NCBI RefSeq assembly: GCF_024166365.1
Contig: NC_064823.1
Span: 11,960,924 to 12,024,923, forward strand
Direction of reading: 5' to 3'
Length of the DNA: 64,000 nt
Origin: Elephas maximus indicus
Lineage: Eukaryota; Chordata; Mammalia; Proboscidea; Elephantidae
Shown: positions 36,281-47,943 of the stretch, one piece after another
How the letters are laid out: each line of letters opens with the position of its first letter
Numbering within the stretch: position 1 is the stretch's first letter
Notes under the pieces: generated by a model
What the model saw: the letters and a program-made list of their open reading frames with translations, nothing else
Database searches by the model: none
Told to the model about the DNA's origin: nothing
Position numbers and translations under genes: made by a program

Positions 36281-37270
36281 TCCCCATTCAACACTCCTGT
36301 TCCCCTGGTGAAGAAGACATCGACCGGTGAGTACCGTTTTGTTCAAGATTTTCAGGCTGTTAACAAAGTTGTGAAGATCTTATACTCAGTAGTCCTGAAC
36401 CTATATGCCCTACTATCGGCCCTTCCACCTTCCAGTACTCATTTTACTGTTTTGGATTTAAAACCTTCCAGTACTCATTTTACTGTTTTGGATTTAAAAG
36501 ACTCTTTGTATCCCCCTGACTGCGGAAAGTCAGCTAATCTTTGCTTTCGAATGGGAAGGGGACAAAAGGGAAGAAACAACTCTGTTAGACTGTGCTACGA
36601 GGGTTTAAGAACTCCCTCACTATTTATGGAGCAGTGGTGGCCCAAGGTCTAGAGCGATTACCTCCCTTCAGCTGAGGAATAGTCCTGCAATATATGGACC
36701 TCCTGATAGGGAATTAGTCTGAGAAAGACTCTTACAAAAACTTTAACTGTCTTAAACTTTTTGGACCCAGTATGTTTTTTGTTTTGTGATCTTTAAGAAA
36801 GTTACAAGCGAATCTCTATCAGGCTATTCAGGGGGCAGAGAGAGAGCCTTTCAAATGGATTCCTGAGTGTCAATGAGCCTTTTGTGATTTAAGGTCCCAG
36901 TTAATGAAAGCCCCAGCCCTGGGGCTGCCAGGTTACCAAAAATCCTTTGAATTATATAAAAAAAAGAAGAGGAGTAACCGTTGGTGTATTAACCCAGTTC
37001 TTGGGACCATAGAGACACCCTGTCACCTACCTATTTCTCTAAAAATCTGGACACTGTCTCAAAAGGCTGGTGGGCCTGCCTCCGAGCAGTTGCTGCCACT
37101 AACATTATCAAAGGTGGTTGAGTTAATTTCTTTGGGACACAATACTATCCCGTTTGTCCGTCATGCAGTGACTGTAGTATTGCAACAAAAAGGACATTTG
37201 TGGCTCATCTCCAGTTGGCTAACGGCACCTCAAACACAGCTTTTGAGAGAAATCAAATTTAACTTTTGAA
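36281..37270 (+). pseudogene. Provirus pol remnant: reverse transcriptase to connection/RNase H
   Basis: At about 36305-36500 the frame shows GEYRFVQDF followed by VNK and FTVLDLK, the RT finger/palm start of gammaretroviral pol. A 36-bp unit is exactly duplicated here (36428-36463, 36464-36499), repeating 12 codons in frame beside the expected catalytic aspartate. After several stops and frameshifts, 36890-37270 resembles the RT thumb/connection region (ALGLPGYQKSFELYK). The segment carrying the catalytic YVDD-type box is not visible. It cannot encode an enzyme. Confidence 0.75.
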
Positions 37271-37299
37271 AAGTGTTCAAAACTAAACATCGGATGAAA

Positions 37300-37935
37300 T
37301 ATTTACTGCTGTGTGTAGATTCTATTTCAGGATGGGCAGAGACTTTTCCCTGCTGGACCAAGACGGCCAGAGAGAGGTACAACAGGTTTTAACTGCCTTA
37401 AGAATAAAGTGGAAACTCCACACAACATGGAGACCTCAATCTATCGGAAGAGGGTGAAAGAATGAATCAGACCATAAAACGTCATCTTAGTAAACTGTGC
37501 CCTAGACAGACAGATGTTCTGCCACTGGCCCTCCTCTGAATCTGTATTGTACCCCGGGGAAAACCTAAAATCAGTGCTTTTGAGATACTTTATAAGAGAC
37601 CATATTGTCTCCACCAACTCTCCCCACGATCCTCCACCCAGCCCCTAATGTAATGATGTCTAAATATTTGCTTTCTCTAACCAAAATTCTTTCCCAGTTA
37701 TATCAGATGAAAGTTCTCTCTTGAAATAGCTGTGACCAGGTGCTCCTCTGGAAGTAGAAGGACCTCCTGTTACAACCTAAGTGGACTGGATCCTTCACCA
37801 CACCACTCACCACTGACACAGTTGTGAAGCTTGCAGGAGTCAAGCGGTGGATCCATCATTCCAAGTCAAGCCCTGCCCAGTCTACAGTGACAAGGAGTAG
37901 AAAGCCCAGTGGATCAATGGCCTGAAGTTAAGACT
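37300..37935 (+). pseudogene. Provirus integrase remnant
   Basis: 37310-37390 resembles the start of the integrase catalytic core (GWAETFP). 37455-37610 resembles the core's end (ERMNQTIKRHLSKLC, then FEILYKRPY). The middle of the core is missing. 37770-37930 resembles the C-terminal domain (KLAGVKRWIHHSK). Frames change between pieces and stops occur. The role in the ancestor was joining viral DNA to host chromosomes; this copy is dead. Confidence 0.7.
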
Positions 37936-38494
37936 TTCTAGGGTTAAAAAAGTAAAAATGTTTTTAATGCTAACTTAGATGAGACTACTGTTACGGGCCA
38001 GAGAGACTTTTGCCCAGAGAATCTTTGTCCCTGAGATAAATGTACCCCAACCCCTTGTTAAGAGATAAAAACTTTTAGACCTATATTGCTAGAGAAGTGT
38101 TAAACGTTACTGATTTGTGTCTGGACAGAGGGTTACATGCCTAACTCGGCCCTCAAGTTCTGTCTTATCAAAGTTTGTACTCTTGTACACAGAGTTAATA
38201 TTCTAATATTTATAGCTGAGACCTGTTTCAAGATTCATGAAAGATTTGATTTTTCTTGACTGCCAGATTTTACATGGCTAAAAACCTTATTTATTAGTGA
38301 AATTAGATTGGTTGTTATAGGCCTGTTAATATTACCCATCTCTGATTTATGCTTACATGTGAGATTACATTCTCTGTCCAATAGATGGCTCAAACCTGTC
38401 ACAGGCAGAAGGCCCAATTCTATCACCTGAAACACTGTGATCTATAAGGAATAGGTTGAAACTTGGGATAGGTGAATATGGTCATCCAAGTTTC
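37936..38494 (+). pseudogene. Env-region remnant, mostly deleted
   Basis: Only ~560 bp separate the pol end from the polypurine tract, against ~2 kb in intact viruses. A hydrophobic stretch around 38265-38370 (LVVIGLLILPISDLCLHV) could be the transmembrane anchor of the TM subunit, followed by a short tail. No surface-subunit or fusion motif is visible. Confidence 0.4.
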
Positions 38495-38507
38495 AAAGAG
38501 GGGAATA
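38495..38507 (+). promoter_or_regulatory. Polypurine tract
   Basis: aaagaggggaa, directly before the 3' LTR; the usual plus-strand primer of retroviruses. Confidence 0.8.
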
Positions 38508-39007
38508 TGTGACCCCAATAGCACCCAGCATGTCTTCTCCATTTTCAAAATGGGCAACTGAGAGCTTAACATAACTAAGGCCATGATAAACCTCTAAGTT
38601 CTTCCTCTGCCTGCCTCCTCACATACCTCTGTTAATGACTTTGTTTTGACCAAATGTTAATGACTTTGTTCTTTGTTTTAAACTGATGCAAATAATCTTT
38701 TGTTCTGGCAGGACTACCTGTGGCATACAACCCCCACAGGAAAGTTGGAGCCCAGGTATCAGATATGCATCTCTTTAGCCTAATAAAGAAATGTCTGGCA
38801 GGGGACTACAAAGACACTTGTAACCCTTTTAGATTCTATATAAGCTCTAATGTAAAACTGTTCTTTGGGACTCCATGGAGACAGCCTGTGTTGCTGCCAG
38901 TCCCTGGTGATACATGCATCTCCTTAATAAACTTTCTCACTCTTTCTGACTTGGAGTATGTTGCATTGGCTCGACTGCTCCAGGGCACCGACCCTAATCT
39001 GGTAACA
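38508..39007 (+). repeat. 3' LTR of the class I provirus
   Basis: 500 bp, starting tgtgaccccaatagcaccc and ending ctggtaaca. TATA-like sequence at 38835-38844 and AATAAA at 38926-38931. Followed by the target duplication gaga. Confidence 0.92.
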
Positions 39008-39180
39008 GAGACAAGGACATTTCTTCAGAGCCAACAGAGAAAGAAAGCCTTCCACCATAGTTGGCACCCTGAATTTGGACTTCTAGACTCCTAAACTGTG
39101 AGAAAATAAATTTTTGTTTGTTAAAGCCACCCATTTATGGTATTTCTGTTTTAGCAGCACTAGATACCTAAGACAGTCAT

Positions 39181-41674
39181 TACTCCTTGCTAACATCTCT
39201 GGTTGGAGTTCTTCCCTGACAGATTCCTTCTCTTTCTAATTAATTATTTTTCTTCAAATTCAAAGATAAACACACTCTCAATGTATGCGGTTTCTCTTAT
39301 AATTTAACAAATGAAACTGTACACAATGTAAAAACACAAGAACTACACAGTACTTTGGCTATAGCTGCTAATTTGAAGAGCCTTTTAAACACTGGATTTA
39401 TGACACACAGGTTGATATATTCAAATAAGTCCTTTTTATTAACAATAATTCGTTCTTCATAATTTGAACTTATGCTTCATTATATCCTTAAAATATCCAT
39501 TCAATATAGTCATTGGTATGATTTCTCTGATTGTTATTATTTGACAAAGCGCAATTATTCTAATCGATCCGTGACAGTTGAAACTACACCAAATAAGTAC
39601 ATATACATTTTGAGAATAAATTCAGTTTTTTAAAATGTAAGTTGATTCTATCAGAGCCTTTGTTTCAGAAGTTCCTCTCAAATCTTGCATTTCTGCTTCT
39701 TCAGTGTCTGTAAAGCAGCATTTCCATAGAGGTATAAATAAAAGATGTTTCATGTTCAAATAAGTCCTTTAACTGCAGCACTTCCTCAAGCCTTTCAATT
39801 GCTAATATGCATTGTGAAATTTTTAATGAAAAAAAAAATAGTGGTACTCATGGTTTCTCAAAATTAATTTACCATGGAACATATCCCCCTTGACTCCTAG
39901 CAGAAAAAGGGCAAGTAGTGGCACTGTGGAGCACTGCTTTAAAAGAGTGGTGTGACACACCTCCTTAGTGATCTATTTTTAAAAAATTGTTACGTCTAAT
40001 GATTTCTGTGCTAGAGTCTAAATGTTATTGTGGATTGGCTGAGGTGAGTTGCTTAGGTTCTGCAGATTTGACCCCATGAAAATATTTTTGTACAATATTG
40101 TCCACCATAATTTTCCTAACTGGTCAAATAAGAGATTAATGAAATATTCTGTAGATCTCTGCATTAACACAAATGTTCTTTTTCAAATAAAATTTACAGG
40201 TCTCCCCATTAAGTAATAATATCTTTCTTATTATCCTTATATTTAATTTTAATACATTTCATTATTTATATAAAGTATTATACAAATGCTCAATAAAAGG
40301 TATTTTACTGCGCAGTTACCACTGAGCACAATTATTTATACCTATCGGACATAACAGATTCAAAGAAATTTTGCAACTGAATAAAGTAAATGACAGAAAC
40401 CTAGATTCAAAGCTAGGTCTTTCTGATGAGAAAATTCAGAGTATAAAAAACCAAACCCTATGCTGCCTTTAGGAAAAAAAAAAAAATGTACATCTTTAGT
40501 TGAACTGTAGATGTTTATGAAATAGAGAAATTTAAAGTAAATTGTGGGAACCATAGAGTAAATTCTCACATGATCTTTTGTATTGCTAATTATAATACTT
40601 ACCAAATAACAGGGTAGAGGAGATCCAAGCGGTAGCCATGTTTTTAATAACTATGGGAGTTGTCCATATGTTAATAGTGGACATTGAATTTTATTCAGTT
40701 AATTGCCTGAATTCTTTTATCATTTTAATTTCTAGGGTCATTATAAGCCACTAGAATAAGAAACCATTTCTGGAGAGTAAATTTGCATAATTAAGCAATT
40801 CAGCAGATCTGGAACCCAAACCAAATAGCTTTGAAGCATACATTTTTGTGATTGACAGAAATTATTTGCTTTTCAGTTGCCAATGGCCTTAGACATATAG
40901 ATGGCACCCTGGATATCTAAGAGAATTCCAGCTTCCATTTACAGGCATAGCAGTTTTCTGTACTTTGTAGCCACTGTTTCTAATCACTATCCTAATCGTA
41001 TTATTTGTGATCTTCAACATCTACTGAAAAGGTGTTTTTGAGGGTACTTGAGCTAGGCAAATCATATTTAGAGTAAGCAATGATGCAAATTTTGTTGCGC
41101 TGGTTTTGGAAACCCAAAACTAAAACCCAGCTTAAAGACCAGCTTGCTTCCTTAGTGTGTTACTGTATGTAATTACATGCTTTAAGGACTTGATTTATTC
41201 TTATCTAAACCCATAACAGTGCAGAAAGCGACTTCCTCTGCTTTCCTACAGAGAAAATATATTATGAGCATATTAATTTTAAATTAAGCCAGATAACAAG
41301 ATCCATATCTGAAAAATGGGACTCACAGTTTTTGGGCAAAATTGCAAAGAAGATTTTAATGGGAAAATATTACTTATTCTAAACAGAAGTATGTTGGTAA
41401 AATGCTTAGACTGTAATTTATAACACTTGGATAATATTAAAATATGATGAATGAGGGAAACTTAATAATCCTTGGGATATTTAGAGGTTTTCTAATTAGA
41501 TAAAACAAGCAATTAAATTCACTTACAAGGACATGCTTGGAAGGATAGATAAATTATTTTATTGTTTTAGATCTCACGGCATCATCCAAATTTGATTTTG
41601 CCAATGTTACTTTCCAGTTAAGTTTAGAAATGGCAAGAATTGTTGCTGCTTATAAGTGTCATTTCCTCTTCATT
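39181..41674. other. Unassigned sequence; 40770-41060 possible conserved element
   Basis: No gene and few recognised repeats over 2.5 kb. 40770-41060 includes an octamer-homeobox-like string (atttgcataattaagcaatt) in sequence free of known repeats. This is the look, not proof, of conserved regulatory DNA. Confidence 0.35.
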
Positions 41675-41775
41675 CCTTTATTTAGCAATGAATTATTAAT
41701 CATCTGCTATTTATGTTGTCCTATGGTCAGGGAACTGGGCATATAAAAGCCAATAAAACACAATTCATTCAATCA
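41675..41775 (-). mobile_element. LINE2 3'-end fragment, antisense
   Basis: tttatttagcaatgaattat, then tcagggaactgggcatataa, following the antisense LINE2 tail order. Confidence 0.4.
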
Positions 41776-42004
41776 AGTATTCAAGTAAGAAAAAATTCAA
41801 TTAGCTCCTCTGTTCATGACATGTTTTTTTTTTGCTGGAAAAAAAAAGTCTCTGACAAGTATTTGTCTATGTTGAAAGCAGGGCTGCAGAGTCTTCAGAT
41901 TCCTTTGTAAATGTTTGTAATTGTGTTTGGAGGAGTATTTTATGTCTGGTTAGATGTGTGAACAAGATATAAACGGAGACTCTGCAGCTTAGAGCAGCAG
42001 TAGC

Positions 42005-42177
42005 CAAAAAAACAAAAAAACAAACCCAGGGCCATCGAGTCCATTCCAACTCATAGTGACCCTATAGGACAGAGGTGAACTGCCCCATAGAGTTTCCGAG
42101 GAGCCCCTGGTGGATTTGAACTGCTGACCTTTTGGTTAGCAGCCATCGCACTTAACCACTGTGCAACCAGGGCTTCC
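42005..42177 (-). mobile_element. AfroSINE, minus strand, well preserved
   Basis: Tail aaaaaaacaaaaaaacaaac, then gccatcgagtccattccaac, ctgaccttttggttagcagc, ending gcaaccagggcttcc. One of the less diverged copies. Confidence 0.9.
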
Positions 42178-43396
42178 ACAGAGCAGCACTAAATCATTAT
42201 TATCTAGTGGAACAGTTTATTCCCAATGTTGGTTTATAGTATACTGAAAATGATCAACATCTATTATTTTCTTAAATCATCTAAGAGAGAAACCCATGAA
42301 TGACTTCAGGTAATTTGAGGAAAAAGTCTGGCAATATATGTTACTTAAAAACTATTTCTTTTGCTCAAAGTTTTCTGACACCGGGTATTTCTTTCCTCTC
42401 CTCTCCACTCCTCTCCTCTACAAACAATTTAAAGCGGAGCGCCTGACAGCATTTTACTGGGTAACCCAGCACACTAATATATAGGACTATTCACCTGTGA
42501 GCCTCTTTTATGATATCTAATCTTGAGTTATTCTAAGATTTCCGTCTACTGTGTTTAGAAGGGCACATGGGGTTAAGCAAAGGAAAAAAAAAAAAAGCGA
42601 AATGGAAGAAGAAGTTTTTTGATGACACTGTGGCACCAAAGGGTCAGTTCTATTTATAAAAGAGCATCAGTATTAGCTCACTGGACATTTACAATTCAGA
42701 TGACAAGAAGATACTTTTAAGGGCTGATTTACTATTCTCAGGCCCGTGCTCATGCCAAGGGAGCTAAAGCATCTTCCCCAGCTGAGCTAGTAAAAGTACT
42801 TAATACACTCATCTAGAAACTCCACAAGAGTGGCTTTTTGGCTGCAACAACAGGCCCTGCAGCTGTCAGCTTTCTCCACCGTCACCAGCAGATATCACTG
42901 CAGTCAATTAGAATTGCTACAGAGGATTTCAGACAGAGACACATGCATCTTTTCGTTCCTGCATAGGCAGCTGCCCAAAGGTCACTACTCCATGACTGGA
43001 GGGAGGGAGCCTTGGCAGTGATGTGACTGTGCATTGACTGAAGAGCTATAATCATCTGTTCAAATGTCTTAGTGAGGAACTTCAGATTGATCCCTCCACA
43101 CAGTGAAATGAGGTTTCTTTTAAAAGCCTTGTGAATATGTACCGCAGTGTATCACAGATTAGCCCTAGTCACAACGGTGATTTTCCGGTAATTTGAAAAT
43201 GACCCTTAGAAGGAAGAGTGGGGAAAGAAAAATAACACATTAAGTGTTTATACTGTGATTTTTTTTTTTTCTAAAATGATAAGAAAAAGTAAACTTGGTG
43301 ATAAAATGTCTTCTTTAGGAAAGTGTTCTTCAATAAAGGAAACCATTTATAAATAACTGTTTAATAAAAATGTTGATAATGATATAAGCCACTTGT
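42178..43396. other. Unassigned sequence; 42660-43100 candidate regulatory DNA
   Basis: No gene; the 63-codon frame at 42830-43021 has no domain. 42660-43100 is GC-richer, free of recognised repeats and has dense binding-site-like words (gcagctgtcagctttctcc with a CAGCTG E-box, gtcaattagaattgc, cactgcag). Confidence 0.35.
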
Positions 43397-43586
43397 CGTA
43401 AAGTCATCTACTCATGACTACCCCTTGTGTTTCTGAGTAGAACTATGCTCTGTAGGGTTTTTGATGAATGTGCTCTTTCAGAAGTAGATCACTAGGCCCT
43501 TCTTCCAAGGTGCCTCTGGGTGGATTTGAACTGCCCACCTTTTGATTAGTATCCAACTGCTTAACAGTTTGCTCTACCCAGGGACG
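43397..43586 (-). mobile_element. AfroSINE (long subfamily), minus strand, diverged
   Basis: Reverse-complement layout with gtagaactatgctctgtagg, the middle block, ctgggtggatttgaactgcc, ccaccttttgattagtatcc and end gctctacccagggac. Confidence 0.75.
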
Positions 43587-44004
43587 TGACTCCCATTTTA
43601 TTTCAATTTAAAGATTTTGGCAAGTATGTAATCTGTTATTTATAGTTAATTTACTCACTTGGGTGGTGGTGCCAGAGGATAAATCACTTCTCTATTCCTG
43701 AAATTAACTAGTTATTAGAATGTAGTAAGAAATACATAGAAAACAAGGGAATATTTCATAAAACGATATGAGATTAAGGATATGTTGACTTTGAGTCAAC
43801 TGTTAATTCATTTATTATCATGAGGTGCTATACTGTAATTGTTAAAGGTAATTAGTGCTAACAGTCCTTCGGGGGAAAAGGTTATGCTGTAATTATAAGC
43901 TATGCTTTTACCGTGGCACAAAAAGAAAACCACACCCATAATATTTATAAAATGAGTAAATTACTACTTAGGTTATGGAAGCATAATTTTAAGCTTTTGC
44001 CTAT

Positions 44005-44065
44005 AAACCAAACCAAAGCCATTGCCCATCGAGCCGATTCTGACTCAGCGACCCTGTAGTGATTC
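44005..44065 (-). mobile_element. AfroSINE tail fragment, minus strand
   Basis: aaaccaaaccaaagccattg, then catcgagccgattctgactc. Only the 3' tail remains. Confidence 0.8.
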
Positions 44066-45066
44066 TACATAGTCTATACAATATTAATAGATATGGATTC
44101 TTGTCAATTATAATTTTGAGCAAGCTGGTCTCTCTAACCTGTTTTTGTAGAAATAATAATTTGCATGGAGTTCAGACTTAACAAATTATAAAATAAAAAG
44201 ACAAAATGCAGCATCTGCCTTAACTAGGTTGGTGTTTTATTTGAAAACTTGATAGCTTATTAGCATGTTATCTGAATAATTAGTTTTTTTTTTTTTAATT
44301 TAATACACTAAGCTTTATATGTATATTTCATATCTTTATGTGGCTTCACATCCCAGAGGGTCACAAGATGGTACAGCAACTTCAACTACTTTGTCTCACT
44401 TTACTTAATGGACACTCGAAGCAGAAAGAAGAGAAAGTGTTTTCTTATCTCCCTTTTTATCAGAAAGAAAATCTTTCCTCTTTTCACTACAAAAAAATGC
44501 TGAGGAGTGGTTTTCTGACTCCATCAAGGAATAAAAAAGAGTAAAATGTTTGCTAGTTAGGGACAGATGGTGTCTTCCACACCCACTGTAACAAGCAAGG
44601 ACATCCTTTTGAATCCACGTATGAATAAGTGTGAAATGAGAGCCACTCTATTTGCATTACGTAAGTAATGGTCATTCTGGAAACTAGAGGTACAAGGACG
44701 TCAGTATTCAAAGTTTTGTAGTCTGTGAGCAATTGATGTATCAAAAAGAAAGGAAATAAGTACGATGGATGTAGAAGATTATTGCATTTGATCACCTTAA
44801 TGACAAAAATACACCAGTTTTACAAATGTTATAAAACATGAACGTCATAATTTTAAATACCTGATATGTAGGAAGCAAACATTCTGTCATTAATAAACAC
44901 ACTTGACATTGCATGTTTTTCAATTTTATAATCTTTAGTTCTGAGAGATTCTCAGAAACAAAATAACTAACCAATGATGGCACCTGGGTAAGAAAATACC
45001 GTTTTTAACAGGTCTGATTAATTTGAGAATGATTTATGGCTAACTAGGCAAAAATGATGGACCTTA
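44066..45066. other. Unassigned sequence, no gene seen
   Basis: AT-rich DNA. Small frames (44338-44544, 44553-44795, 44792-44983) have no recognised domain. Confidence 0.4.
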
Positions 45067-45272
45067 AGCCCAAACTTGCTGCCATTGAGCAAATTCCAAC
45101 TCATAGTGGCCCTATAGGACGTAGTAGAACTTCCCCATAGGGTTTCAAGGCTGTAAATCTTTCCAAAAGGAGGTTGCTGCTATACCTTTTCCCTCGGATC
45201 AGCTGGTAGGTTCGAATCACTGATCTTTCAGTTAGCAGTGTAGCATCTACCCAGTTGTGCCATCAGGGGTCC
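45067..45272 (-). mobile_element. AfroSINE (long subfamily), minus strand
   Basis: aaacttgctgccattgagca, then the middle block ctgtaaatctttccaaaagg, gttcgaatcactgatctttc, ending tcaggggtcc. Confidence 0.85.
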
Positions 45273-46329
45273 TTGTTGGGCCTTAAGGGATGGGGAGAAG
45301 AATTGTCCATTCAAATGCTATTTTTCCCTGAAGATTAGAGAAAATAGAATTGGGGCTGGTATTTAGTGCCATGATAAGTCCATGCTATTTCCTTTCTATT
45401 TTGAGTTCTGCTATTTGACACAATGAAACAGAAACTGAGAGAGCAAAGAAGGGACTTGCCTGACTAAAAATTGGAAATAAATCCTAGAGCTTTAAAAAAG
45501 GACATGTTACTGGAAAGATTTTCACTGAAGTTTTTGCCAAACTCGAAGTTATGTCTAAAGATGTGTTCAATGAATGGGATATTTTGAAGGAAGAAAAAAA
45601 AAAGCCTTCTGCTCTAATTAAATGCAAAAACATTTTAGAAAGGATGAGGTATCCGATAAATGTCACTCTTGAAATACAGTGCATTGTTTTATATTGAACT
45701 TAATCTTGATTATTTATATTGACTTCCTGGAATATCCTGAATTTTTAAGGCAAGTATTTTGCCTGCCTAAATGTATATTTCAGTATGGTTTAGTTTGTTT
45801 TCAGGAAGATTGTTGTCATCTGATTGCTTCTTTATTCATTGAATAAGGTGTTTGAAGAAGTGCCCAGCAAAATGTCATGTACAAATAGACCCATATCACA
45901 TGCATTTGTGGGTGATGGTGATGATGATGACAGATTATAACTAATGTGCTCTATTGTTCTTTTTCCTAATATTATATGTATTATTACGAGTAAGATAACA
46001 CCACATCATTCACAAATGGCAAGGCAGCCTGTTTAGATATAATAGCATTTAAATCTATAAATAAATTCAAAATTAGAAATAAATCATTTTAAAAAGCACC
46101 TAATTAACTCAATGAATTTAGACATATAAATTGCTTAAGCTATGTGGACAGAGAAGAAGCAAAAACAAAGTGTTACATAAATGGTTCCTGTAAATCTTAC
46201 AATGACACAGGAATCCATCAAGATGAATTTTGTTATTTTTTTCTTTTCCATTTCAATTTTTGTATTTTTTCAACACACAAGAATACTAAAATAAATAAAA
46301 TAATTTCCTGACTATTTTATAAGCTTTGT
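45273..46329. other. Unassigned sequence, no gene seen
   Basis: AT-rich unique-looking DNA with a short (GATGAT)n-like run near 45912-45930. Confidence 0.4.
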
Positions 46330-46620
46330 CCTATTATCATTTAATAAATATTTATTTAGTACCTACTATATGCTTTTTTTTTTTTTTTTAAGGAAACCCT
46401 GGTGGTGTAGTGGTTAAATGTTACGGCTGCTAACCAAAAGATCGGTGGTTCAAACCCACCAGATGCTCCTTGGAAACTCTAGGAAGCAGCTGTACTCTGT
46501 CCTATAGGGTGGTAGTTTTGTGTCGGAATCAACTCAACGGCAACAGGTTTTTTTTATTTGCTGGTAACTCTGTTGGACACTAGAGTTAGACAGTTTACAG
46601 TTATATCTCCTTATATTTTA
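46330..46620 (-). mobile_element. LINE2 tail, antisense, split by an AfroSINE
   Basis: atttaataaatatttattta and gtacctactatatgc (46330-46374) continue after the SINE as ggtaactctgttggacacta (to ~46620). The SINE therefore landed in an older LINE2 3' end. Confidence 0.55.
46392..46556 (+). mobile_element. AfroSINE, + strand, well preserved
   Basis: Starts aggaaaccctggtggtgtag, has B box ggtggttcaaacccacc, and ends tcaacggcaacaggttttt. A long T run (46375-46389) precedes it. Confidence 0.9.
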
Positions 46621-46912
46621 GCTATAGCAATCATATCCTTTGTAATATACTGATTTAATCATGTTCTGCTAAGTCTTATGTACTACATTCCCTTATGATT
46701 TGTTCCTTGTATACTCTTTGATACAGAAACTGGATTGAATTCACAAAGCAAGTTTAGTTTCTAGAAAAGTCCTTTTCAAACACACTTCAACAACATTTTC
46801 ACAAAAAATATGTATAATTTACAAAGTATCTTCTCTTTTCAGATAAATCCCACTATATATTAGCAAAGAATACTTGCATTTGTACATGAAACATACATAC
46901 ACAGACACACAC

Positions 46913-47426
46913 TGCTGTTGATTGAATTGTGTCACCCCAAAATGTGTGTTAAATTGGCTAGGCTATGAATACCAATATTGTGTGATTGTCCACCGTTTTG
47001 TTATCTGATGTGATTTTCCTTTGTGTTGTAAATTCTACCTCTATGATGTTAATGAGGCAGGATTAGAGCCAGTTATGTTAATGAGGGAAGACTCAATCTA
47101 CAAGATTAGGTAGTATTTTGAGTCAATCTCTTTTGAGATAAAAGAAAAGTGAACAGAGAGACAGGGGGAACTCATACTACCAAGAAAGCAGTGCTGGGAG
47201 CAGAACATGTCCTTTGGACCTGGGGTTCTGCACAGAAATGTTTCTAAACCAGGTGAGAATCGATGACAAGGACCTTCTTCCAGAGCCAACAGAGGAAGGC
47301 TTCCCCTGGAGATGACCTCCTGAATTTGGACTTCTAGCCTCCTAGACTGAGAGAGAATAAACTTCTATTTGTTGAAGCCATCCACTTGTGATATTTCTGT
47401 GATAACAGCACTAGATAACTAAGACA
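46913..47426 (+). repeat. Outer MaLR-like LTR
   Basis: Opens tgctgttgattgaattgtg (three mismatches to the family start) and ends aactaagaca. Includes gagaataaacttctatttg (poly(A) signal). Confidence 0.88.
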
Positions 47427-47433
47427 GGATTAA

Positions 47434-47943
47434 CGTTATGGACTGTATTGTGTCCCCTAAAAATGTATGTAAAATTGGTTAAGCCACAATTACCAAGTAT
47501 TGTGTCATTGTCCACCGTTTTGTCATCTGATGTGATTTTCCTGTATTGTAAATCCTCTATGATGTTAATGAGGTGGGATTAGCAGCAGTTATGTTATTGA
47601 GGCAGGACTCAACCTACAAGATTAGGTTGTGTCTTAAATCAATCTCTTTTGAGATAGAAAAGCAAGCAGAGAGACATGGGGACCTCCTACCACCAAGAAA
47701 GCAGTGCTGGGAACAGAGTGCATCCTTTGGACCTGAGGTTCCTGCACTGAAAAGTTCCTAGACCAGGGGAAGACTGATGACAAGGACCTTCCCCCAGAAC
47801 TGACAGAGAGAGAAAGCCTTCCTCTAGAGCTGGCACCCTGAATTCAGACTTCTATCTTCCTAGGCTGTGAGAGAATATATCTCTCTTTGTTAAAGCCATC
47901 CACTTATTGTATTTCTTTTATAGCAGCACTAGATAATTAATAC
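47434..47943 (+). repeat. Second MaLR-like LTR (5' LTR of the provirus)
   Basis: Opens cgttatggactgtattgtg and ends gataattaatac, followed by tgaatttggtaatgacag, where the primer site of MaLR elements lies (leucine-tRNA-type, from memory; degraded). Confidence 0.88.

Larger units (their letters stand above)
34527..39007 (+). mobile_element. Degraded class I (gammaretrovirus-like) endogenous provirus
   Basis: 4481 bp with LTRs at both ends, a primer site after the 5' LTR, pol remnants in order (RT, connection/RNase H, integrase) and a polypurine tract before the 3' LTR. A 4-bp duplication gaga flanks it (34523-34526 and 39008-39011); 4 bp is usual for gammaretroviruses. It is far shorter than the usual 8-9 kb. 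Protease, parts of pol and nearly all of env are missing or unrecognisable, and every frame is broken. By eye the LTRs differ at about 20 of 500 positions, suggesting an insertion millions of years old. Confidence 0.9.
34283..39175 (+). repeat. MaLR-like solo LTR split by a provirus
   Basis: Left half 34283-34526 begins tgttatggattaaattgtg. Right half 39012-39175 ends cctaagaca and includes gaaaataaatttttgtttg. The 5-bp duplication gtcat flanks it exactly (34278-34282 and 39176-39180). A gammaretrovirus-like provirus was inserted within it, so the LTR is the older of the two. Confidence 0.9.

Noticed and set aside
36308..36652. Functional retroviral polymerase
   Set aside because: Interrupted by stops, missing its central catalytic box, and disrupted by a 36-bp duplication; protease and most of env are absent.
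46392..46470. tRNA gene with A and B boxes
   Set aside because: It is the tRNA-derived head of an AfroSINE; the same applies to the other SINE heads. No cloverleaf with matching acceptor stem was traced.
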